The translations under genes were made by a program, and so were the position numbers. A stretch of DNA of 47,099 bases from the NCBI GenBank assembly GCA_964548275.1, contig CAZJQI010000033.1, positions 1-47,099 of the forward strand. The letters run 5' to 3'. Of the stretch, positions 35,756 to 42,286 are shown in pieces; positions within the stretch are counted from its first letter, which is position 1, and each line of letters begins with the position of its first letter. Source of the DNA: JAUVUV01 sp964548275 (GTDB lineage Bacteria > Gemmatimonadota > Glassbacteria > GWA2-58-10). Under the pieces are notes generated by a model that made no database searches, was not told the DNA's origin, and was given only the letters and a program-made list of their open reading frames with translations.

Positions 35756-36736
35756 TCATCTTCCGTCTTTAACAGATATAAATATCGCCTGTTCGGCGAC
35801 TTTGCCGGGAATATTGAGTCCCAGGCTGGAGGAAACCCAGTCGTTTATGTAAAGCAGCACCTTACGCGGGTGCTGAATATCAGTGCTCGGTCCTGTGCCC
35901 TTTGCCAGTCTTTTCAAAACCAGCTCCGCGGTCTGGCGGCCGATATCCTCATAGTCCACGTCAACAGCCAGGGGAGTACCGGCCATGGCGATTTTTTTCG
36001 AAACAGCCATAATCGGCACGCTGTTCTGGAAACATTCCAGGAGAATGAAGTGCCGGATATTCTGATTATAGTAGATCATCGCATCCAACGGCATCCAGAG
36101 AGCATCCACTTCCCCGATTATCTCTCTCAATGCTTGGGGAATATCCCGTTCGGAGGCGATCTCTATGGCGATAAGCCTTATACCCTGTCGGGAGGTATAT
36201 TCTCTGGCACTTTGATACACGTCTGCGGAGTTTCTTCCGTAAAGGTAGCCCACCCTTCTTATGTCAGGCAAAGCTTCTTTCATTATCTTGAGCTGTTCCT
36301 CGACAGGTATTGCCAGGGTTACCCCGTAGATGTCGGCAGAACTGCTTCCAGCCAGCAAAGCCTCGAAACCATCCAGAACTGTGGTAAAAACGATAGGAAT
36401 ATTTTTTACGGAGTTAATCGCCGAGTGAGTGGATGCAGTCCCCACGGTAACTATCAGTTCCGGCCCGCTTTCAGTCACTTTCTGCCAGAATTCCTTTTCC
36501 CCGTCGGAACCGGCTTCGAAAACGATTTCCTCTATCGAGAGCTCGGGTTGGCTGCTTCCGAGTGAGGAGACAATCGACCTGGATGTCTGTTCGTACTCTT
36601 CCCAGACAGGGCTTTTAACCAGGACCACGCGTGCGGGTTTGGCCCGGACAGTACCGGCGGTGGCCAGGATTCCCATACCGAGAATAAGAAAATAGTTTCC
36701 GCAGATTTCAAAATATTTTTTCAGGCAGAAAAACAT
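35756..36736 (-). CDS. Orphan ABC-type substrate-binding protein (PF04392-like)
   Basis: A 326-aa exported protein with a signal peptide (about 10-31). It reads as a type I periplasmic-binding protein of the ABC_sub_bind family (TrpX/YtfQ-like relatives): PARVVLVKSPVWEEY, ELIVTVGTASTHSAIN, IPIVFTTVLDG, DIRRVGYLYGRNSADVY, and MAGTPLAVDVDYEDIGRQTAELV. No permease or ATPase gene is nearby. Instead the next gene, 3 bases away, is a membrane histidine kinase; in other systems such orphan binding proteins act as ligand sensors for a kinase. GGTGGAG precedes ATG 36736. It follows the TonB receptor by 34 bases, giving a receptor/binding-protein/kinase relay. Confidence 0.85.
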   Translation of the reverse strand: MFFCLKKYFEICGNYFLILGMGILATAGTVRAKPARVVLVKSPVWEEYEQTSRSIVSSLGSSQPELSIEEIVFEAGSDGEKEFWQKVTESGPELIVTVGTASTHSAINSVKNIPIVFTTVLDGFEALLAGSSSADIYGVTLAIPVEEQLKIMKEALPDIRRVGYLYGRNSADVYQSAREYTSRQGIRLIAIEIASERDIPQALREIIGEVDALWMPLDAMIYYNQNIRHFILLECFQNSVPIMAVSKKIAMAGTPLAVDVDYEDIGRQTAELVLKRLAKGTGPSTDIQHPRKVLLYINDWVSSSLGLNIPGKVAEQAIFISVKDGR

Positions 36737-36770
36737 TTTTTTAACTCCACCTAAATCCCGAGAGGCAGTT

Positions 36771-38687
36771 TCAGAAAGAAAGGCTCATGCCTGCAGTGGC
36801 CCGTCTTCCCACCTTTTCACCCAGCGGATATTCCAGGTGCCGGCTGTTGAAAAGGTTGAATGCAGCGACAAATAGTTCAAGATTCTTTTTCCCCGGATTG
36901 TAGGCCAGCCTGGCATCGCAGCGGGTGTGGGAGTCGGTATCGATTGGCATGTATTCTCCTTCCGGAGTGGGTATCTCCCACCTGGTTTTACCCACGAAAC
37001 TCGCTGAAAACGAGGCTGAAAGCCCTGAGGGCAAAGAAAGGAAAGACTTGAAATTCGCCTTGTTCTTCGGAGGAGACTGCTGTTCGTGAACCGTGTATTT
37101 GTTGTCCAGGTCCTGGAAACTGTAGTTGGCTGAAAATTTCAGCCAGGGAGCGGGGATCAGGTCCGCAGTCAGTTCGAAACCATAGGCTGTGGCGCTGCCC
37201 AGGTTGACATAGGACTGAACCAGTTGGCTGCCTGCGAACTCTGGAGGGCCAAGAGCGATGTAATCGCTGAACTTGTATGCGAAAACATCGATTTCCCAGC
37301 GGAAAAAGTGGCGCGGAAAATAGGTGAAACCCAGTTCGTATGTTGTAATCTTTTCCGAATCGAGATCCGGTTCGCCAACCATTTGCACGCCAAAAGGAAC
37401 ACCTGGTGGAGCCGGTATCGAGGTGTGGATGTAGGAATCGGTAAAGCTGGGATTGCGAAACGCCCTGCCCACAGACAACCGGAAAGTATGGCTGGGGGTA
37501 GGAGCGTAAACCATACTGCCCCGCGGGCTGAAATTCACTCCCACCAGCGGGTGACGGTCTACCCGTGCTCCGGCCAGCAAACTGACCTCCGGCACCGGCC
37601 TGTACTCATCCTGGAAATACCCGGCAATCAAATTCTGTTTGTGCTCGGTGTCGATCAAACTCGATTCGATAGTATTGAAACGGTAGGTTGTTCCATAAAT
37701 AAAGGTGTGTGTCAGCCCCAGGTCGACCTTGTGCTGGGCCTCCAGGTCGAATGTATTGTAAAGGATATCCACATCGTCACCCGGAGGGAAAAATGGGTCG
37801 CTGGTTTCATCTCCCCGGTTCCAGAAAGCTTGCAGGGTAACAGATCCGTAGTCCAGATTCATCTTGGTATAGCTGGTGGTGGCCTCGAACTTGACATCCT
37901 CCAGGCGCACATTCTGGGCGATAGTGCCGCGGATCAGGCCGGCTTCCATCGAGAGCTTGGCCTCGTTGTCAAACCGGTGGTCAAGGTAAAAATTGCCCAG
38001 TGCTACATCCTCGAATTTCGTATCCGGGTCGCTGAAACTGTTCATGCGCCTTGTGCCGAGGGCTACCCGGTAACCTGTGTCCCCTTTCCGGTTTCCCTGC
38101 ACGAAAGAGCTATAGAGAGTGGAATTCTCGCCGCCCTGCACTTTAAGACGGCCACCTTGAATCTGTCTCGGGGTCTTGGTGATAATATTGATAACCCCGG
38201 AGAAAGCATTTGCGCCGTAAAGGGCTGAGCTGGGAGAGCGCACCACCTCGATTCGGTCGATCTGGTCCATGACAATCGGCAGGGCCTGCCAGATCACTCC
38301 CCCGAAAAAGTCGAAATAAGTCGAGCGGCCATCGACCAGAACCAGCAATTTGTTGGAAAGCAACTGGTTCAAGCCGCGGGCATTAACCTCGGAGTGGCTC
38401 GAGCTCACTGTCATCACATCAAGGCCGGGAACCTGGCGGAGCAGTTCAGGGATTGACAGGGCACCGGAGGCTTTTATCTCCTCAGAGGAAATTACCGCTA
38501 TCGTAGCCGGAGCCCGCTCGATACTCTGCTCGGTACGCCCGGCGGTGATAACTGTCTCGATAGGTTGAAAAATCAGCTCCTCGGTAAACTCCGGTTCCGG
38601 CGGTGCCGCCCGGAGTGTGATAAACGGTATCATTAACATAACTGAGGCAAACCCGGTCATCCATTTCTTCAGTATTGTTACTCTCAT
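36771..38687 (-). CDS. TonB-dependent receptor of the signalling operon
   Basis: A 638-aa outer-membrane receptor without a CarboxypepD domain. After the signal peptide (about 1-27) lies a TonB-box-like ETVITAG. The plug (about 50-165) has APATIAVISSEEIKASGALSIPELL, LVLVDGRSTYFDFFGG and RIEVVRSPSSALYGANAFSGVINIITK, and the barrel ends RATAGMSLSF. The layout is that of siderophore, heme and cobalamin receptors. ATG 38687 is preferred over the adjacent GTG 38690, with AAAGGAG eight bases upstream of the ATG. First gene of the operon, so it may import the ligand sensed by the binding protein and kinase. An alternative is cobalamin for the radical SAM enzyme; no cobalamin riboswitch was seen upstream. 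Confidence 0.9.
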   Translation of the reverse strand: MRVTILKKWMTGFASVMLMIPFITLRAAPPEPEFTEELIFQPIETVITAGRTEQSIERAPATIAVISSEEIKASGALSIPELLRQVPGLDVMTVSSSHSEVNARGLNQLLSNKLLVLVDGRSTYFDFFGGVIWQALPIVMDQIDRIEVVRSPSSALYGANAFSGVINIITKTPRQIQGGRLKVQGGENSTLYSSFVQGNRKGDTGYRVALGTRRMNSFSDPDTKFEDVALGNFYLDHRFDNEAKLSMEAGLIRGTIAQNVRLEDVKFEATTSYTKMNLDYGSVTLQAFWNRGDETSDPFFPPGDDVDILYNTFDLEAQHKVDLGLTHTFIYGTTYRFNTIESSLIDTEHKQNLIAGYFQDEYRPVPEVSLLAGARVDRHPLVGVNFSPRGSMVYAPTPSHTFRLSVGRAFRNPSFTDSYIHTSIPAPPGVPFGVQMVGEPDLDSEKITTYELGFTYFPRHFFRWEIDVFAYKFSDYIALGPPEFAGSQLVQSYVNLGSATAYGFELTADLIPAPWLKFSANYSFQDLDNKYTVHEQQSPPKNKANFKSFLSLPSGLSASFSASFVGKTRWEIPTPEGEYMPIDTDSHTRCDARLAYNPGKKNLELFVAAFNLFNSRHLEYPLGEKVGRRATAGMSLSF

Positions 38688-39038
38688 CACTGTGTCTCCT
38701 TTTAATTCACATTACGTTGTTCTCTATCAGGAATATTTAATCAATACCCAAGCCTTCGTTTAAGACAATTGCTGTTCTGAGGAATCAATCTCATGCGATC
38801 ATTTTCCCCATCGGCTGGTGAAACTTTATTTTCTGATTAATTGGCAACATGCTCAGGAGTATAAATTGAATCTCAGGAAATTAAATTTTTTCTCTTTATT
38901 CATGAAAGCCCGGAAATATACTTGCCAAAACCGGTATCGTGGTGGCAGCTGTCGATTCCATTTTGATTTTTCCGGGAAATCTATCATCTTCGCCGATTAT
39001 CTCAGAAAGCTGAAAAAAATACAAGATTTTTTTTGCAA
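38688..39038. other. Intergenic region before the signalling operon
   Basis: About 350 AT-rich bases between the stop of the stand-alone receiver gene and the TonB receptor start, both on the minus strand. No gene, no clear terminator and no strong promoter were seen; a weak -35/-10 pair on the minus strand near 38740-38770 is not convincing. No phased 9-bp repeats like those at 40070 were found here. Confidence 0.45.
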
Positions 39039-39446
39039 TCAACGATTAATGGGTTCGTAATTATTTTTAACTGCCCCTGATCCAAGGATCTCTTTTACTT
39101 TGGTTAAGAGTTTTTTCATATGGATCGGTTTCACCATAATATCTATTGCCCCTCGATCTTTAAGAATCCGGACATCCAATCTCTGCAAATTGCCGGAGAC
39201 AACCAAAATGGGGATTTCTATTTTCAATCTTTTCATTGTTTGGATTATTTCTATTCCATCCGCTTCGGGCATGCAGAGATCAAGAAGTATCAAATCGGGC
39301 TTTTCCTTTATGATCGAACTTATTACACGAAGTGAGTTGCTCAGTTCCACGACTCGATACTTGTTAGCAACGAGAATCCTTGCAACAGCTTTTCTGAATG
39401 AATAGTCGTCATCCACGACTATAATTTTTACCTTGTCCTTGCTCAT
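39039..39446 (-). CDS. Single-domain receiver protein (second)
   Basis: A 135-aa stand-alone receiver: acidic residues in IIVVDDDYSF, phospho-acceptor Asp56 in LILLDLCMPEADG, Ser in ILVVSGNLQ, and Lys in IMVKPIHM. Its ATG overlaps the stop of the HTH-receiver gene by four bases (ATGA), so translation is coupled. No output domain is present. It is one of four phosphorylatable receivers in the locus and may exchange phosphate with the HTH-receiver or bind another partner. The C-terminal tail (GSGAVKNNYEPINR) is short and polar. Confidence 0.9.
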   Translation of the reverse strand: MSKDKVKIIVVDDDYSFRKAVARILVANKYRVVELSNSLRVISSIIKEKPDLILLDLCMPEADGIEIIQTMKRLKIEIPILVVSGNLQRLDVRILKDRGAIDIMVKPIHMKKLLTKVKEILGSGAVKNNYEPINR

Positions 39447-40045
39447 CCGATCAGCTTCTCCACATGGTCGAGCAAAGAGTTCTTGTCGAATGGCTTGAGC
39501 AGGTACTCGTTGGCGCCGTTTTTCAGGACAAATTCCCTGTCGTAGGCATCCGAATGGCCGGTAATAGCAAGAATCTTGATATTTGGATTGATCTCTTTGT
39601 TCTGTCTCAGACGGCGGCAGACCTCCAGGCCGTCTATTTTCGGCATCCTGATATCCAGGATCAGAAGGTCGGGTTTGAAATCCCCGGCCTTGATCAGAGT
39701 CTCGTACCCGTCCTTTGAAACCTCAACCTTGAAATCTTTCGACTGGGCTTTCAACAGATAGCTGATCGCATTTACTACCGTGGGGTCATCATCGGCCACG
39801 AGAATCCTCTTCTCCTTTCTGATCTCGAAAAACTCCTCGATAACCGGCATCCCGTTCCGCTCCAGAAAGCGCTGGAACTCACACGTTGTAACCCGATTCT
39901 GGCCTCCCGGGTTTCGGAATGCTCTCAGTGCGCCGCTTTTTATCCACCGGTTGACCTGCATCACAGTGGTATGGCAGTAGCGGGCGACGTCTCCAGTTGT
40001 CAAAGGGGGATCTGGGATGTTTTTTCGAGAGAATCTTCTCTCCAT
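39443..40045 (-). CDS. MerR/BldC-like HTH fused to a receiver
   Basis: A 200-aa predicted DNA-binding regulator. Residues 14-63 form a MerR-like / excisionase-type winged helix (PPLTTGDVARYCHTTVMQVNRWIKSGAL, then RNPGGQNRVTTCEFQRFLE, which contains the wing). A linker leads to a receiver (about 78-198) with ILVADDDPTV, phospho-acceptor Asp131 in LLILDIRMPKIDG, Thr in ILAITGH and Lys in YLLKPFD. The HTH-first order is the reverse of normal response regulators. BldC, a related small HTH protein, is known to bind direct repeats as head-to-tail multimers, which fits the phased 9-bp repeats in this gene's own promoter. ATG 40045 is the first codon of the frame's good part. It is transcribed with the receiver downstream. 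Confidence 0.9.
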   Translation of the reverse strand: MERRFSRKNIPDPPLTTGDVARYCHTTVMQVNRWIKSGALRAFRNPGGQNRVTTCEFQRFLERNGMPVIEEFFEIRKEKRILVADDDPTVVNAISYLLKAQSKDFKVEVSKDGYETLIKAGDFKPDLLILDIRMPKIDGLEVCRRLRQNKEINPNIKILAITGHSDAYDREFVLKNGANEYLLKPFDKNSLLDHVEKLIG

Positions 40046-40069
40046 GGCTCACCCCGTAAGAATTAAGAA

Positions 40070-40123
40070 TATAACAAAAATATCATTCCTATCTTACATA
40101 TCAAATATAACAATTATAACAGG
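40070..40123. promoter_or_regulatory. Array of six phased 9-bp direct repeats
   Basis: Six consecutive 9-mers start at 40070, 40079, 40088, 40097, 40106 and 40115. In every one, positions 3-7 read T-A-(A/T)-C-(A/T); the units run TATAACAAA, AATATCATT, CCTATCTTA, CATATCAAA, TATAACAAT, TATAACAGG. The array covers the -10 box, part of the spacer and the 5' leader of the HTH-receiver gene. I infer that it is the operator of that protein. Confidence 0.65.
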
Positions 40124-40132
40124 ATTTGTCAA
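40104..40132 (-). promoter_or_regulatory. Sigma70 promoter of the HTH-receiver gene
   Basis: Read on the minus strand: TTGACA (40132-40127), 17-base spacer, TATATT (40109-40104). Consensus -35, near-consensus -10, ideal spacing, about 60 bases upstream of ATG 40045. The 9-bp repeat array overlaps it. Confidence 0.7.
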
Positions 40133-40452
40133 GGTGGTTTAAAAAAATTTGTATTTTTTCCAGACACGCTGAACGAGCCCGTGGGGGTGAGCGATCGGTC
40201 CCCTGTTCTAAATTTGTGAATTGGTTAAGAAAAATACGCTACACTATTTATGAATTCATGTACTACGTCTGGTGATAAGATGAGAATTTTAAAAATTGCA
40301 GTGAGGCAAAAATTTCTTCCCAGGACTGGAAAAGGCCTAAAATTTTCCCAGACAAAATAGCCGCGTTTCATTTTAGCTTTCCGGATCGAAATTACAAACC
40401 TTTACTTTTCCAGGCGTTTCAGATTTTCCTCAGACCTCATAACAAATTCCAA

Positions 40453-40471
40453 TCCCTTGTTGAGCAAGGGA
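40453..40471 (+). terminator. Short hairpin TCCCTTG-TTGAG-CAAGGGA
   Basis: A perfect 7-bp stem with a 5-base loop, followed by ACCATTTTTG. The weak T-run makes it a possible but not strong terminator. Confidence 0.35.
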
Positions 40472-40529
40472 ACCATTTTTGCATCAATCGCAATCAAAGC
40501 TTTTCCTTACAGCGAATCCCCCCCAGTTA

Positions 40530-40601
40530 TATCTCAAACATATCATATATAATTTGTATAACATACATTATTATTATATAATTTATAACAATTATAACAC
40601 T
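40530..40601. promoter_or_regulatory. Second, partly degenerate 9-bp repeat array
   Basis: Eight 9-mers in phase from 40530. Units at 40539, 40557, 40584 and 40593 keep the T-A-(A/T)-C-(A/T) core exactly; those at 40530 and 40548 differ at one core position each, and 40566 and 40575 differ more. It lies about 240 bases upstream of the acyltransferase fusion gene, so the HTH-receiver could control both divergent genes. High AT content makes some matches expected by chance. Confidence 0.4.
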
Positions 40602-40840
40602 GAATTAATCCCCAATAAAATTATTTATATGCTTCTTGCGAGAGTATTTCTAATGCCTTATATATAAAGATAATGTATTCACTGTATAGTTAAGGGGGCT
40701 TATCAATCTATACTTGAAAATTATCTTATCCACCTATAGCTGAAGAATTTAAAAAAAGGATAAATATTTCCGCCTTCTCTTCCGATTTAACTATTAGAGG
40801 CTGCGTTTAATCCACACCTAATTATTTAGGAGTTATAAAA

Positions 40841-42022
40841 ATGGGAAAGAAAGTTTTAATTTGGGACGCTGACCCTTCTCTCGGAAATGCAATTTCCACC
40901 ATTCTTTCCAAAAACGGGTTTCAACCAGTAAACCTTGAAAATCCTTACCAGGTATTCAGAGCGATTGAACTGGAGCAGCCTGAACTGTCAATTATTGAAG
41001 GAGACTGGCGGCCTGGCTCCAGAATTATCTTGAATAGCAAAAATTTTCCAATGGCCCCCAATGGATATCTTGCTGTTATCCTGCCGTTGTTTGAAAATTA
41101 CCCATTAGGAGAGAGCGAAACCAGCGGTATTGTGCTGGAAAACTTGAGGAAGCCGTTCGGTACGCAGCGACTTCTTTCCGGCATTCGCTCCGCTCTCAGG
41201 ATAAAAGATCAGATCAAGAAAACGCCTTTGCCCTGGGAGGAATGCCTGGAGATGCGCAGGCTAAAAAATGAAGAAGAAATACTGGCCGCCTTTAAACTTC
41301 GCTATGACACTTACACTGAGTTGGGCTGGATAGAACCATCAAGTGAAGAGATCGATATCGACTCATACGACCTTAAATCTATAATTTTCGGTGCTTTTTT
41401 CCATCACAACGGCACGAAAGAACTGGTGGGTTCGATCAGGATCATCCAGAGCCAGGAAAACAACCCCCTTCGAAGAGAAATCGAAAATATCATGCGCAAC
41501 TACGGTATCGAGCGCGCCGGGTTTGAACCAACAACCCTGCCTGCACTTATGTCTTTCGGTATTTCCCGGAAGGATTATAACAGTCTCAGCTCTGGATTCG
41601 CTACAACTCTCTCCGGCAATGGAACTGCCGTATCGGCTGAAATCTACGAGCTATCGAGACTCGTGATTAAACGAAAATACCGTAAAAACAGGTTCGGGAT
41701 CGAACGCAGACTTTATGAATTAGTCGTAACAGATTGCTGCACCGAACAACCGCAACGCAACTGGTTTGTGATTGCTGTCCACCCCTCGAAAAGCTTAAAA
41801 TACGCCCGTTACGGGTTTCACAAGATATCCAAGCTAGGAGTGAAACCCTACACGAGTATCCTGCAGCCTGCGGTGCTGATGTCCTGGGATCTCCAGCACT
41901 ACCTGCTCATGTCCAACCCGTTTGCGAATAATTTGGAGCTCAACTCCCTGATCTACAGGGTGAATAACAACCTGTTGAACACCCTTCAAACTGAACCCAT
42001 TTACCCGGAAAAAGTGGCTTAA
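40841..42022 (+). CDS. Pseudo-receiver fused to LuxI/FeeM-fold N-acyltransferase
   Basis: A 393-aa protein. Residues 1-122 look like a receiver: KKVLIWDAD at the start, a KPFG motif at about 104-107, and helix-strand spacing as normal, but the phospho-acceptor stretch reads PELSIIEGDWRPG, so Glu53 appears to take the place of Asp. Residues 140-380 are an N-acyltransferase with the LuxI/FeeM set: Arg154 and Tyr158 (FKLRYDTY), Trp163 (ELGW), Asp174/Asp177 (DIDSYD), Arg200 (GSIRII) and Glu270/Arg273 (YELSRLVI). The domain resembles the 291-aa protein at 30030. TAGGAG precedes ATG 40841. The receiver-synthase fusion is rare to my knowledge. It may be always 'on', or be a structural relic. Confidence 0.75.
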   Translation: MGKKVLIWDADPSLGNAISTILSKNGFQPVNLENPYQVFRAIELEQPELSIIEGDWRPGSRIILNSKNFPMAPNGYLAVILPLFENYPLGESETSGIVLENLRKPFGTQRLLSGIRSALRIKDQIKKTPLPWEECLEMRRLKNEEEILAAFKLRYDTYTELGWIEPSSEEIDIDSYDLKSIIFGAFFHHNGTKELVGSIRIIQSQENNPLRREIENIMRNYGIERAGFEPTTLPALMSFGISRKDYNSLSSGFATTLSGNGTAVSAEIYELSRLVIKRKYRKNRFGIERRLYELVVTDCCTEQPQRNWFVIAVHPSKSLKYARYGFHKISKLGVKPYTSILQPAVLMSWDLQHYLLMSNPFANNLELNSLIYRVNNNLLNTLQTEPIYPEKVA

Positions 42023-42080
42023 CAGAACTGAATTTTACCCGGATAGAAATCGATGGTTCCCAAGGCGGGGAACTAACGCA

Positions 42081-42125
42081 GAGAAGGCGGAAATATCCTG
42101 ATATTCCAAGGATTTCCGCCTTCTC
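42081..42125 (+). terminator. Hairpin after the acyltransferase fusion gene
   Basis: GAGAAGGCGGAAAT at 42081 pairs with ATTTCCGCCTTCTC ending at 42125, with ATCC/GGAT continuing the stem inward. Very stable, about 17 pairs. Only a weak T-rich tail (ATTTC) follows, so termination efficiency is unsure. Confidence 0.65.
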
Positions 42126-42286
42126 ATTTCATGAATGGTGCTAGATCAATGCCCGAATATCGCCAAAGTTGGGCTTGACTGGTGTTTTTAAGAAAAATAC
42201 ATTCATATAAGTTAACATACCCCGCGGGAAAATTTCACGATTGTCTGGTAAAGAGACTTTTACGCTCAGAAACGAGGATAACCAAA

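Larger units (their letters stand above)
40046..40840. other. AT-rich divergent regulatory region
   Basis: About 800 bases between the HTH-receiver gene (minus) and the pseudo-receiver-acyltransferase gene (plus). It holds a minus-strand sigma70 promoter, two arrays of phased 9-bp units and a short hairpin (entries below). The same 16-base sequence, TATAACAATTATAACA, occurs exactly at 40106-40121 and 40584-40599. The stretch 40640-40690 has possible plus-strand promoter elements (TTGCGA, 17 bases, TATATA), not strong. No gene was seen. Confidence 0.6.

Noticed and set aside
36771..38687. The operon as a simple siderophore/iron locus
   Set aside because: No siderophore synthetase, Fur-box-like site or ABC permease was seen; the acyltransferases, HD-GYP and receivers do not fit such a locus.
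38688..39038. Cobalamin riboswitch before the TonB receptor
   Set aside because: No B12-box-like conserved segment or matching stems could be found on the minus strand.
42182..42286. Extended N-terminus of the serine hydrolase
   Set aside because: The 35 extra codons start at a TTG without a ribosome-binding site, and the signal peptide begins at ATG 42287.
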